This document shows positions 1 to 8,523 of a DNA stretch of 64,000 nt, in pieces; within the stretch, counting starts at the first letter, position 1, and the number at the start of each line of letters is the position of its first letter. The position numbers and the translations under genes are program-made. The notes under the pieces were generated by a model that was given only the letters and a program-made list of their open reading frames with translations, did not search any database and was not told the DNA's origin. Source of the stretch: Sulfurospirillum deleyianum DSM 6946 (GTDB lineage: Bacteria; Campylobacterota; Campylobacteria; Campylobacterales; Sulfurospirillaceae); assembly GCF_000024885.1 (NCBI RefSeq), contig NC_013512.1, forward strand, positions 1,798,001-1,862,000, given 5' to 3'.

Positions 1-459
1 TTTTTGATGTTTAAGCTTTACTTCATCTACAATAGCGTTCAGTTTTTTCAAACCTTCTTCGTTTGATTGTGCTTCGATGACTAATTCTACTAAGTTATTC
101 GTACCTTTGATCAATAAAGCTTTTGAAAGAAAAGATGTTTCTTTGCTCCCTTTTTGATTATCTATGTAATTTAACTCTAATCGCTGTATAAGATTTGCTG
201 GTGATTCAAGAAACGTATTAGTATTAGTATTAGTATTAGTATTAGTATTAGTATTAGTATTAGTATTAGTAAAAAAACCTATTTCTAGTATAGCCTTTAC
301 TTCATAAATAGGTGTTTTTAGAACACTATACACAGCGGCAAACAGTGTCACACATACAGTTATCACAACGATAAATTTTTTATACCGTATTATCGTTCTA
401 AAAAGTTCTCTTAAATCAATTTCATCTTCATGTGGCATTTGTTGTATCGTCTCACTCAT
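1..459 (-). CDS. Wzz-type polysaccharide chain-length determinant, N-terminal part
   Basis: An open frame runs from an ATG at 459 to the left edge without a stop, so the 3' end lies outside the window. The first ~25 residues are charged and cytoplasmic. A membrane segment follows at about residues 30-48, ending in a KTPIYE-type junction typical of the Wzz domain. The periplasmic part contains nine Thr-Asn repeats encoded by a hexanucleotide array at 215-268. Wzz proteins set the length of Wzy-polymerised O-antigen, which fits the wzx, wzy-like and O-ligase genes here. The gap to the upstream dehydratase gene is 14 bases, so they are probably co-transcribed. The family call is firm for the N-terminus; the rest cannot be seen. 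Confidence 0.8.
   Translation of the reverse strand, partial: MSETIQQMPHEDEIDLRELFRTIIRYKKFIVVITVCVTLFAAVYSVLKTPIYEVKAILEIGFFTNTNTNTNTNTNTNTNTNTFLESPANLIQRLELNYIDNQKGSKETSFLSKALLIKGTNNLVELVIEAQSNEEGLKKLNAIVDEVKLKHQK
215..271. repeat. Hexanucleotide tandem array (GTATTA, 9.5 copies) inside wzz
   Basis: Nine perfect copies of GTATTA plus a partial copy are read on the minus strand as ACT AAT, giving nine Thr-Asn dipeptides. Because the unit is six bases, copy changes by slippage would keep the frame and add or remove Thr-Asn pairs just after the first membrane segment. A T7 run directly abuts it on the coding strand. Confidence 0.95.
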
Positions 460-473
460 CTTTTTTTCTTTCC

Positions 474-2207
474 TTATATGTTTTTTTGATGATTAAACTC
501 AGGCACAATATGTTTAAGCTGTGCCAAAATATCTTTACATGTAAAAAGTGTTGCTATCTCGTGTTCAAGTTTTTCAATCGGATACATACTTCGATGTGCA
601 ACCAATATAGAAGTATACTCAGTCTTCTTATCACTCTCATTAATCAAAAGCTCTTCATACAGCTTTTCACCAGGTCGCAGTCCTGTAAATTCGATAGTAA
701 TATCATTTTTTCCTGAGAGTTCTATCATTTTTTGCGCTAAATCGACGATTTTTACAGGTTCACCCATATCCAAAATAAACAGCTCCCCACTCCTCCCAAT
801 CGCTCCTGTTTGAAGTACCAACTCACACGCTTCAGGAATTAACATAAAATAGCGTGTAATGTCAGGATGCGTAACCGTAATGGGACCTCCTTTTTCAATT
901 TGCGCTTTGAATTTAGGGATAACAGAGCCACTACTACCCAAAACATTTCCAAAGCGTACTGCAACAATGTGTGTGTTACCCGCATCCACATTTTGAGCAT
1001 ACAGCTCACACACACGTTTTGTCGCACCCATCACATTGGTGGGACGTACTGCTTTATCGGTTGAGATTAAAATAAATTTACCTACTTCATATTTAATCGC
1101 CAAATCAATGCAAATTTTTGTACCCAAAATATTATTTAAAATGCCCTCTTTTGGATTTGCCTCCACCAGTGGTACATGTTTATAGGCAGCGGCATGTACC
1201 ACAATATCTAGGCGATAGCGATGAAAAACATCTTCCAACAATGACTCGTTTAAAACGCTTTGCATAATGGGTACAAGTTTATCACTGTGTAGCTCTTCTA
1301 TGATTTGATACAAATTGAACTCACTATGATCCACTAAAATCAGCTTTTTTGCATTGTATTTTAAACACTGTCGCACAATTTCACTACCAATACTTCCACC
1401 CGCACCTGTTATCAAGACCACTTTATCATGGATAAATTCCCCAATTTTGACCTTATCCAAATCTTGAGGATGCCTAGCTAATAAATCTTCAACGGTAATA
1501 TTTTTGAGTTGATTCGATAAAACTGTATCGGAGAGAATATTCTCCAATGTCGGTAAAATTTTAATTTCACTAAAAAAAGGCTTGAATTCTTCGTAAAGTG
1601 CATTGATTTTTTTTGTTGGTGCTGAGGGTATCGCAATCAACAACAAATCATATGTGCTCGATTGCATTTTTTGTTTTAATTTTTCTTTGGAAATGATTCT
1701 AATCGCATCAATACTTCGTTTTTGAAGCAGTGTGTTGTCATCGACGAAATAACGTATCTTATACTGACTATCTCTAAATTCCTCTGCAAGTTTTAACCCT
1801 GCTTTTCCAGCCCCATAGATAACAAGATTTTTCTCTTTGCTCACATGACTTCTGTTCACGAACAGATAATAAGCATACATTAAAAAATTAATCGAAAAGA
1901 GATACAAAAAGAGTTCTGAGAGCATAAATGAAAGACGCAATTTTCCATAATAAAAAGGAACATACACACAAAAAGCAACTATATACACAAAACTTTTCAT
2001 CAGAAATGTTTTTTGCGTTACCTTTGACCAAGAGAGTGAAAAATCTTTAAAAATAACAATAGAAGCCACTATACGTACAGCGATAACGATTCCGATTGTA
2101 CTCCACTGAATCGGTAGATGAAAGATCCAAAATGTCCACACAAAGCTCATACAAGAAAGCACTACAATCACTAAAATGTTTAAAATACGTTTATCAACAG
2201 TCATCAT
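474..2207 (-). CDS. Membrane-anchored nucleotide-sugar 4,6-dehydratase (WbpM/PglF/CapD family)
   Basis: This 577-residue protein has the large-family layout: about four N-terminal membrane segments (within residues 10-118), a CoA-binding-like Rossmann domain (GAGKAG near 132), then a second Rossmann catalytic domain with GAGGSIG at 268-274. The motif STDKA lies near 382 and MGATKR at 393-398, where Met replaces the usual catalytic Tyr, as is known for WbpM/PglF enzymes. These convert UDP-GlcNAc to a 4-keto-6-deoxy sugar for QuiNAc, FucNAc or bacillosamine. The WbpV-like reductase and WbpL-like transferase nearby suggest UDP-QuiNAc or UDP-FucNAc as end product. The exact product is inferred. 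Confidence 0.88.
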   Translation of the reverse strand: MMTVDKRILNILVIVVLSCMSFVWTFWIFHLPIQWSTIGIVIAVRIVASIVIFKDFSLSWSKVTQKTFLMKSFVYIVAFCVYVPFYYGKLRLSFMLSELFLYLFSINFLMYAYYLFVNRSHVSKEKNLVIYGAGKAGLKLAEEFRDSQYKIRYFVDDNTLLQKRSIDAIRIISKEKLKQKMQSSTYDLLLIAIPSAPTKKINALYEEFKPFFSEIKILPTLENILSDTVLSNQLKNITVEDLLARHPQDLDKVKIGEFIHDKVVLITGAGGSIGSEIVRQCLKYNAKKLILVDHSEFNLYQIIEELHSDKLVPIMQSVLNESLLEDVFHRYRLDIVVHAAAYKHVPLVEANPKEGILNNILGTKICIDLAIKYEVGKFILISTDKAVRPTNVMGATKRVCELYAQNVDAGNTHIVAVRFGNVLGSSGSVIPKFKAQIEKGGPITVTHPDITRYFMLIPEACELVLQTGAIGRSGELFILDMGEPVKIVDLAQKMIELSGKNDITIEFTGLRPGEKLYEELLINESDKKTEYTSILVAHRSMYPIEKLEHEIATLFTCKDILAQLKHIVPEFNHQKNI

Positions 2208-2210
2208 ATC

Positions 2211-2246
2211 TTAAACCAAATTTTTTTTAATTTTGTTGTCTATCAT
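2211..2246 (-). other. Possible 11-codon leader ORF before the dehydratase gene
   Basis: On the minus strand an AAAAGG ribosome-binding-like sequence precedes ATG at 2246 by about eight bases. It opens an 11-codon frame (MIDNKIKKNLV) that stops at 2211, three bases before the dehydratase start at 2207. It could be a coupling leader or the remnant 5' end of a lost gene. The 190-base gap (2208-2397) otherwise shows only AT-rich sequence. Confidence 0.3.
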
Positions 2247-2397
2247 TAATACATCCTTTTGTATTGTCATCATACTATTTGCTACACAATAGCCCTATTT
2301 AAAATATTCATCATACATAAATAAGTTTTATTTTTGTGTTATCAAACCTTTATTTTTTAGATCTTATTTTACTTAAAAAAACATATACATCACTTCA

Positions 2398-2970
2398 CTA
2401 GTAATATTTTTTACCATAATCAAATGGACTTACTGCATCACTAAACATTTTTAGTCCAATATCTGCTTTACCTAAAATAATATCTTGCGGTTTTATCTTC
2501 CATTCAACATTTAAATCACAATCGTTATATCTCACACCTATACTCTCACCAGATTCAAAATATCTATCTATTTTCATATTTACAATAGCTTTATTGCTTA
2601 AAACTGAAAACCCATGCAAAAATCCTTTTGGAACAAAGAGCTGTTTATTTTCAACATCATCCAGCTCTACACTCACGACTTTTGCAAAAGTTGGACTTCC
2701 AACTCTAAAATCAACTGCAACATCTAAAATCTTTCCTCGTAGTACGCTAACTAATTTTGATTGAGCAAAATTAAGAGTATTTGTATGAAGTCCTCTTATT
2801 ACACCATATTTACTATGTGAAATAATATCTTGACAAAAATCAACTTCATATCCTACAAATTTATTAAAACTTTCTTTTTTAAATGCCTCAAAAACAAATC
2901 CACGGTTATCGTTATGAAAAACTGGCTCACAAAGTATGAGTTCTGGTATTTCAAGTTTTTTGTAATTCAT
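2398..2970 (-). CDS. rfbC: dTDP-4-dehydrorhamnose 3,5-epimerase (RmlC-like)
   Basis: A 190-residue cupin of typical RmlC length. VIRGLH (His62), the VPKGFLHGF segment (His119) and the later Tyr137 correspond to the substrate-binding and catalytic positions of the family, which epimerises C3 and C5 of dTDP-4-keto-6-deoxyglucose. It overlaps the upstream initiating-transferase gene by 4 bases. No rmlD reductase is visible in the window, so dTDP-rhamnose synthesis would need an RmlD encoded elsewhere; a related 6-deoxy sugar is an alternative. Confidence 0.85.
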   Translation of the reverse strand: MNYKKLEIPELILCEPVFHNDNRGFVFEAFKKESFNKFVGYEVDFCQDIISHSKYGVIRGLHTNTLNFAQSKLVSVLRGKILDVAVDFRVGSPTFAKVVSVELDDVENKQLFVPKGFLHGFSVLSNKAIVNMKIDRYFESGESIGVRYNDCDLNVEWKIKPQDIILGKADIGLKMFSDAVSPFDYGKKYY

Positions 2971-3932
2971 GATTCAAACTTCTTCTTACTATCCACAAAC
3001 CTATAGGCAACATAAAGCAAAACTAAACTAAGAGCAAAACTAACAGCAATATTTGGTATAAAATAGACCAATAAAAATATTACTACATTGAGTCCTAGAG
3101 CATAAAGCGTAACTTTGCTGTGACTCCATCCTGCTTGTGTGAGTCGTTGATAAGCATGTTTTTTATGAGCTTGACTTAGCTTTTCACCATTTAACTTTCT
3201 ACGAACTAAAGTCATAGTAGCATCAAACCAAAATACCCCATAGAGTGTGATCCATATCCATAAATTTTGGCTTTGTATATTTGCATAGTATAGAGTAATA
3301 ATAGCTATGGTATACCCAAGAAGTGTACTTCCCACATCTCCCATAAATATCTTTGCATTATGCCAGTTCCAATATAAAAAGCCCAGTACTGATACACCGA
3401 GCACTGCAAAGTAATCAGCTCCAAATATAACTAATCCGGCGACACTTAAAAATATAAATTTCACACCAAGATAAGAATCAATCCCATCTATAAAATTAGT
3501 AAGATTTATATACCAAAGTATAAGTAGCATTGCAAATACTGATGTAATAAAAGTATTTGATATATCAAACAATCCAAAAGTTAGTACATCAAGTCCACCT
3601 ATGATATAAAGCCCAGTAGCGCCTACCAATGCAAACACTATCATTCTGATTTTTGGAGATAATTCTACTATATCATCCACAAACCCAACTACAGCTATCA
3701 CAGCACCGATAATAAATGCAAAGAAGAGTGTTGGCTCTATTTGATTGTTTATATACAGATAGATAAGCCCTGCAAACCAAGTAATAGCAACTGCAATTCC
3801 TCCACCATGAGGAATAGGTACTGTATGGCTACTTCGCTCATTCACAGTAGCTATAAGTGATTTTTTTATGGCATACTCTTTTATGAAGTATGTAAGGGCA
3901 AAAGATATTGAAAATAAAACTATATAAATCAA
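2967..3932 (-). CDS. Polyprenyl-phosphate sugar-1-phosphate transferase (WecA/WbpL family)
   Basis: A 321-residue, highly hydrophobic protein with about ten membrane segments. It carries the family signatures: an N-terminal SSHTVPIPHGGG segment, VDDIVELSP, NFIDGID, GDVGS, and a late HAYQR loop that contacts the nucleotide sugar. Such enzymes start O-antigen synthesis by moving HexNAc-1-phosphate from a UDP-sugar to undecaprenyl phosphate at the inner membrane. It overlaps both neighbours by 4 bases (epimerase upstream, rmlC downstream). Pairing with a WbpV-like epimerase and WbpM-like dehydratase points to WbpL-type specificity for UDP-QuiNAc or FucNAc, which is an inference. Confidence 0.87.
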   Translation of the reverse strand: MIYIVLFSISFALTYFIKEYAIKKSLIATVNERSSHTVPIPHGGGIAVAITWFAGLIYLYINNQIEPTLFFAFIIGAVIAVVGFVDDIVELSPKIRMIVFALVGATGLYIIGGLDVLTFGLFDISNTFITSVFAMLLILWYINLTNFIDGIDSYLGVKFIFLSVAGLVIFGADYFAVLGVSVLGFLYWNWHNAKIFMGDVGSTLLGYTIAIITLYYANIQSQNLWIWITLYGVFWFDATMTLVRRKLNGEKLSQAHKKHAYQRLTQAGWSHSKVTLYALGLNVVIFLLVYFIPNIAVSFALSLVLLYVAYRFVDSKKKFES

Positions 3933-4786
3933 ATAGACTCTCCTTGTATCATCAATCTAATACCATCTTCTATCGTATAAGGATTTTTAAGATCTAACTT
4001 CTCTTTTGTGATGCTATTGTCAACTGCCAAACTTCGATAAAGTCGCTTGTGAAATGATGGTTTAACTATTTTCAGTAATAACTCAAAAAAAGGTATTTTT
4101 ATTAGATATATTTTTTTAGAAAGATTTTTTGCTATGAGTTCTATCAATTTTGAAGTACTTAAAGGCTCATCATCACTAGCTAAAAATACACCGTTTTGTT
4201 TTTGAGTTATTATCTTATCTATCATATGACAGAGATTTCCTATATAAACCATACTTCGTTTGTTCTCAATCCCCCTAAAAGGTAATAGAGGAATTTTATT
4301 TACAAGATGTAAAAGGCTTTTTATATTTGCTTTTACTCCATATCCATATACGATAGGAGTTCTTATGATACTTACTTTAAAGTTTTCGTTTTCTAATTTT
4401 TGAAGTTCGATTTCTGCTTTTAATTTACTTTTTCCATACTCATCTTCAGGATTGCAAACACTATTTTCAGCATATTTAGATTCCGTCTCTTCTCCATATA
4501 CTTTCACTGTACTCATAAAAAGAAAGTATTTTACTCCACTCTCTTTTGCTTTTTTTGCTAATTTTAAAGTCTGAACAACATTTACTTTTTCATATTCCTC
4601 AGCACTCGCTCCAGCCATTTGATGTACTAAAGCAGAGAGATGTAAGATAATATCAATTTCTTGACAATCCAAGATATTGATATCATCTTGTAAAAAACTA
4701 AAAGTTTTTATTTCATACTTTTCTTTATATTTATTTATAAAATAGCTTCCTAGAAAGCCCCTTGAGCCTGTAATTAATAGTTTCAT
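3929..4786 (-). CDS. NAD-dependent epimerase/dehydratase, WbpV/WbpK-like 4-ketoreductase
   Basis: A 285-residue extended short-chain dehydrogenase. The N-terminus has the nucleotide-binding GSRGFLG motif, STVKVYGE follows the strand carrying the catalytic Ser/Thr, and YGKSK provides the catalytic Tyr and Lys. It resembles reductases that act on UDP-4-keto-6-deoxy-HexNAc produced by WbpM-type enzymes. It sits directly upstream of the WbpL-like initiating transferase (4-base overlap). The substrate assignment rests on context; a generic hexose epimerase cannot be excluded. Confidence 0.75.
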   Translation of the reverse strand: MKLLITGSRGFLGSYFINKYKEKYEIKTFSFLQDDINILDCQEIDIILHLSALVHQMAGASAEEYEKVNVVQTLKLAKKAKESGVKYFLFMSTVKVYGEETESKYAENSVCNPEDEYGKSKLKAEIELQKLENENFKVSIIRTPIVYGYGVKANIKSLLHLVNKIPLLPFRGIENKRSMVYIGNLCHMIDKIITQKQNGVFLASDDEPLSTSKLIELIAKNLSKKIYLIKIPFFELLLKIVKPSFHKRLYRSLAVDNSITKEKLDLKNPYTIEDGIRLMIQGESI

Positions 4787-4789
4787 AAC

Positions 4790-5608
4790 TTATAAACTTC
4801 TTATAATACTATATACAATTTTTAAAATTTTTATTGGCATTAATCTAACTGGAACTCTTATGAACATATTTTTAATAAGTTCAAGAGTTGAAATAAATCC
4901 AATATTTCTAAATTCCTTTAATAAAGTTAGCTCACTTTTCACATAAACAATGCCACTTCGTCTTTTAAGCATATCATCACCTGCTCGCATGTTCAGAAGT
5001 ACTTCTTGAATATTGTAGAACTTTGCACCTTGTACTATCATTCTCCCCCATAAATAATAGTCTTCCATTAACATCATTTTTTGATATCCACCTGAATTTT
5101 GAACTACAGCCTTTTTATACATAACAACTGGATGATTTATAGGACATCTAGTTTTTGCATATTTTATTATGTCATTATGATTTTGAGGTAGCTTTCTATA
5201 TCTTAAAATCTCATTTTCGCTACAAACAAACTCACTTATCCAAGCACTAGAAACATCAACATTGTTATTTTCGAAAACTTTTAATTGCTTTTCAAACCTA
5301 TATGGTAATGAAATATCATCTGTATCCATTCTAGCTATCAAGTCATAACAACAATGTTGTACGCCAATGTTGAGGGCATCACCCAAACCAACATTCTGTT
5401 CTAAAGGAACAGTTATAAAAACATCTTTTAATTTTTCTTTCCATTTTTTTATCTCTTCATACAATTCAAGAGTTAATTTTCCATCTTGAACTAGAACTAT
5501 CTCATTCGGTTTAATAGTCTGGTCATCCCAAATACTTTGCATAGCTCTATTAAAGTACTCAGGTTTTTCTTTGTAATAAATTGACATTAGTACTGAAAAC
5601 TGATTCAA
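4790..5608 (-). CDS. GT2 family glycosyltransferase (AmsE-like)
   Basis: A 272-residue GT-A enzyme beginning with FSVLMSIYYKE and containing an IVLVQDG strand, ARMDTDDIS (the DxD-type metal/nucleotide site near residue 95) and MMLMEDYYLWGR as the likely catalytic acid region. Proteins of this type add Gal or similar residues during O-unit assembly on the cytoplasmic face. It overlaps the upstream GT11 gene by 4 bases and lies in a row with GT11 and GT6 genes, so it could build the beta-Gal acceptor those enzymes need. The donor is not predictable from sequence alone. Confidence 0.82.
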   Translation of the reverse strand: MNQFSVLMSIYYKEKPEYFNRAMQSIWDDQTIKPNEIVLVQDGKLTLELYEEIKKWKEKLKDVFITVPLEQNVGLGDALNIGVQHCCYDLIARMDTDDISLPYRFEKQLKVFENNNVDVSSAWISEFVCSENEILRYRKLPQNHNDIIKYAKTRCPINHPVVMYKKAVVQNSGGYQKMMLMEDYYLWGRMIVQGAKFYNIQEVLLNMRAGDDMLKRRSGIVYVKSELTLLKEFRNIGFISTLELIKNMFIRVPVRLMPIKILKIVYSIIRSL

Positions 5609-6411
5609 AATAAAATCCTTCTTTCATTTGGTAAAAATATTTTTCTTAGATTATTGGGAGTCCAATATTCAGGCGAAATTACGACACTGTTTTCATTATT
5701 TGCTAATGCACTAGCCCATAGAGCAAATGTACTTGAAGACAGAATACGGTATTGATATCTACCTATTAAATAAAAATCATCATAAATATTATTCCCAATA
5801 AATTTATAATCAATATTCAGTTCATCCAAAATAGTTTTAGCATAATTTGTATCATCCGTAACTATATGAAACTTATCTCGCTGATATTCACTTTTCATAA
5901 TATCAATAGCTTTAATATAATATTCTTTCGGAGAAACAATATTCCATCCAAGTTTTACAAAATCCCCACCTCGAATATGAATAACACAATATTCTTCATT
6001 TTCATCATATTTACTTGGTATGAAAATCTCTTTTAATATTTTTATCTCACTATTAAAATCTTCTTGTAATAAACAATCTTGAAAATAACCATCTAAAATT
6101 ATGAGTTGCTTATTGGGATATTTCATTCCCCATTGAAAATTTTTATCATTAATAAATGGATAAAAAGGAAATTTAAGTGGAAATATTTTAGGAATTCTAA
6201 AATCAAGAATTTTATTTCTTATATATTGGACTTCAATATTTTTAAAATCAAAAAAATAAACTAACTCATTTTTGTGTTTTATTTCATATTTATTAAGTCC
6301 AGATATATCGATTAAAATCTTTTCTAATCCTAATCTTTTTGCCAATAACAATGCAGCAGATAATTGAAAAATTTGATTACCTAAGCCTCCTACCAATCTT
6401 ACTAAAATCAA
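5605..6411 (-). CDS. GT11 family alpha-1,2-fucosyltransferase (or colitosyltransferase)
   Basis: The 268-residue protein opens with VRLVGGLGNQIFQ, the classical GT11 start. It has HIRGGDF at 145-151, a variant of the HxRRGDY donor-binding motif with Gly for the second Arg. Near the C-terminus SSSTFALWASALA matches the third GT11 motif. Family members put L-fucose on O2 of galactose using GDP-fucose, and some use GDP-colitose. It overlaps the downstream GT2 gene and sits 1 base after the GT6 gene, an order reminiscent of blood-group-like O-antigen loci. Which donor it uses depends on whether the cell makes GDP-fucose, GDP-colitose or both. Confidence 0.85.
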   Translation of the reverse strand: MILVRLVGGLGNQIFQLSAALLLAKRLGLEKILIDISGLNKYEIKHKNELVYFFDFKNIEVQYIRNKILDFRIPKIFPLKFPFYPFINDKNFQWGMKYPNKQLIILDGYFQDCLLQEDFNSEIKILKEIFIPSKYDENEEYCVIHIRGGDFVKLGWNIVSPKEYYIKAIDIMKSEYQRDKFHIVTDDTNYAKTILDELNIDYKFIGNNIYDDFYLIGRYQYRILSSSTFALWASALANNENSVVISPEYWTPNNLRKIFLPNERRILF

Positions 6412-6412
6412 T

Positions 6413-7189
6413 TTATCTCCTATGCCTGAACATTTTTTTTAACATTTTAATAATAAGAAATCGAATATTATAAAATACTCCCTTGTGTTTTATACTTATT
6501 ATTTTCTCTTTATCTTGAACTATAATTTTTTTATTAATATCGATACTATAATGCTGAGGATAACAAAAACTAGGTGAAAGAATATTAAATTTTTCTTTAT
6601 TATTTTGTACATAATTATTTATATGGCTTTCATCATGCCAAATTGCGATTATACTTTCTGAAAAATCTTTATCTATATTATCATCTAATATCTCTGCCAT
6701 CTTAAGAAAATCATTTTTTATTCCACCATTAAATCCACCACATACATAAATGCTATCTACTTTTTTTTCAGTATAAGCTAAAGATTTTATATTTGTTTCA
6801 TAAGTAAACTTTTGAGGTTTTTTATCAAAAAAACCTGGATGCAAGGTAGCAAACAACTCTTTATTGGCAAATAAGTCATTTCTTGAAATTTTTTCGTTAA
6901 ATAATAGATTTGCATTACAAAATATTAAATAATCCATATCTTGGAATACTGTTTTATACTTTATGAATGTTTTATATCTATACAAAGTTGGATATGGCCA
7001 ATCCATCTTTTCTTGAAAAAATGAATGAATTCTTTCATTATTAATATTTAACAGTTCCCTATTATCCGTAAAAAGAAAATAGTGTTTTTCTTCATTTGTT
7101 AAGAATAATTCTTCTGAACTTTTATAAAAATTTTCCCAAAATTTCCAATAATCACCTGTACATATGTACAATATTCCAATTTTATTCAT
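6413..7189 (-). CDS. GT6 family glycosyltransferase, histo-blood-group ABO-type homologue
   Basis: The ATG at 7189 is chosen because AGGAG lies just upstream and it forms an ATGA overlap with the previous gene; a longer frame reaches 7300 but runs through that gene. The 258 residues align along their length with human ABO transferase landmarks: a YFLFTDN strand, WPYPTLYRY, LHPGFF at 116-121, FTYE, GGFNGG at 151-156 and WHDESH at 184-189, which carries the catalytic Glu187. The human DVD metal motif is replaced by NAN at 92-94, as known for metal-independent bacterial GT6 enzymes. GT6 enzymes add alpha-1,3 Gal or GalNAc, often to Fuc-alpha-1,2-Gal. The Gly at the position matching human residue 268 hints at GalNAc, an inference. 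Confidence 0.88.
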   Translation of the reverse strand: MNKIGILYICTGDYWKFWENFYKSSEELFLTNEEKHYFLFTDNRELLNINNERIHSFFQEKMDWPYPTLYRYKTFIKYKTVFQDMDYLIFCNANLLFNEKISRNDLFANKELFATLHPGFFDKKPQKFTYETNIKSLAYTEKKVDSIYVCGGFNGGIKNDFLKMAEILDDNIDKDFSESIIAIWHDESHINNYVQNNKEKFNILSPSFCYPQHYSIDINKKIIVQDKEKIISIKHKGVFYNIRFLIIKMLKKMFRHRR

Positions 7190-8523
7190 TGATATCTCCT
7201 GTTTGATTTTAAAAAAATATATGAAAATATTAAAAGGTAATCCCCGAAAATCAAATATCTTGATTGAAAAAAACCAATGGATATCGCAAATAAAAGCCAA
7301 AATATAAAAGTTAATCCCATAAACTTATAGGTTATATTATTAATATCTTTTTTCCTATAAAAATTTACTAAGAGAAGTATTATAAACATACTCCTTATAA
7401 ATCCCTCTAGTATATTAAAAACAATAGCATATGAATTTGTATTTCCATAAGGAAACCTAAATAAATAGATAATATTCACTTCACTAAAAATTGTTAATAA
7501 AAATTTCACTGGGAGTTTATACAGTAGTTCTAAAATACTCATAGGAACATAGTCCATTTTATATCCCCAAAGCTCTTCTGTATCAAAGCCAAAAGGGATA
7601 TACATTGGACTTTGAAAAAAATTTATATTGAACAATAAATCTAAGAAATATATTGACAATATAAAGATAAATAAAATAAAAATATAAGTTTTAAATAAAT
7701 TTTTAATAAATGACTTTTTAGTGTTATAGTTTAATAAATTAGAAATTTTACTAAAAATTATTATTGCCACAATATTAAATCTAGAAAGAAATGAAGCTAA
7801 AAGTGAAATGAATATTATTCTTTTTGAAATAACTTTTTTATTCTTAAATAATAAATAAAACAATATTGCCAAAAAAACATAATATAAAACTTCTTTTGAT
7901 AGTGATGCGATCCAATAGATTGGTCCAGGTAACAATAACATCAAAAAAGAAATACTATAAATTTTATTTTTACTTAAATTTGTCATTTTTAAAATATATA
8001 TAAAGAAGAAAAACATATAAGAATAAATAAATAAATTTATCATTGGTAAAATTTGTTCTTCAATTCCAAATATTAAAAACATTCCCCCATAAAGGTAAAC
8101 GATCAATGCCCAATTAGGAGACATCTGCGTACCATAATATAATGCAAAATCTGTATTTACAACAGACAATCCATTAACAAGATTTTTGGCCACATACACA
8201 TACATACCACTATCAAAATATTCATCAGGAGCGATTACACTTATTATTTCATTCTTAGGGTAATAATACGCAAAGTAAAAAATCACATATCCTATGAAAA
8301 AAACTAAATATCTACTTATGTTAAAAGAAACAAAACTCTCCGTAGGAGAATCTTCCGTTTTATGTAAAAAAAAAGAATCTAAATATGTCAATACTAATAT
8401 AAAATAACAAAAATATATAATATTTATATCTATTGATCTCTTTCTAATTGTTAATAAAACTAAACAAATAATTAATATATTTGATAAAAATTGTAAAAAT
8501 AAAATTTTTCTATTTAATATCAT
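7186..8523 (-). CDS. Polytopic membrane protein, O-antigen polymerase (Wzy) candidate
   Basis: A 445-residue very hydrophobic protein with about ten to twelve predicted membrane segments. A larger extracytoplasmic loop near residues 95-130 contains DEYFDSGMYVYVAKNL. The locus has wzx and wzz but no other obvious polymerase, and the gene sits between wzx and a glycosyltransferase with 4-base overlaps on both sides, the usual place for wzy. Wzy sequences are too divergent for a firm call. The DE-containing loop also recalls GT-C mannosyltransferases, so a lipid-linked sugar transferase is the main alternative. Confidence 0.55.
   Translation of the reverse strand: MILNRKILFLQFLSNILIICLVLLTIRKRSIDINIIYFCYFILVLTYLDSFFLHKTEDSPTESFVSFNISRYLVFFIGYVIFYFAYYYPKNEIISVIAPDEYFDSGMYVYVAKNLVNGLSVVNTDFALYYGTQMSPNWALIVYLYGGMFLIFGIEEQILPMINLFIYSYMFFFFIYILKMTNLSKNKIYSISFLMLLLPGPIYWIASLSKEVLYYVFLAILFYLLFKNKKVISKRIIFISLLASFLSRFNIVAIIIFSKISNLLNYNTKKSFIKNLFKTYIFILFIFILSIYFLDLLFNINFFQSPMYIPFGFDTEELWGYKMDYVPMSILELLYKLPVKFLLTIFSEVNIIYLFRFPYGNTNSYAIVFNILEGFIRSMFIILLLVNFYRKKDINNITYKFMGLTFIFWLLFAISIGFFQSRYLIFGDYLLIFSYIFLKSNRRYQ

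Noticed and set aside
215-271. Possible CRISPR-like or minisatellite array
   Set aside because: The unit is only six bases with no spacers and lies in frame within wzz, so it is a microsatellite.
3929-4786. RmlD (dTDP-4-dehydrorhamnose reductase) to go with RmlC
   Set aside because: The N-terminus and YGKSK region look like WbpV/GalE-type epimerases rather than RmlD, so a rhamnose pathway is not complete in the window.
7190-7300. Upstream extension of the GT6 gene to 7300
   Set aside because: It would read through the preceding membrane-protein gene, and the ATG at 7189 has an AGGAG site and the ATGA overlap used throughout the operon.
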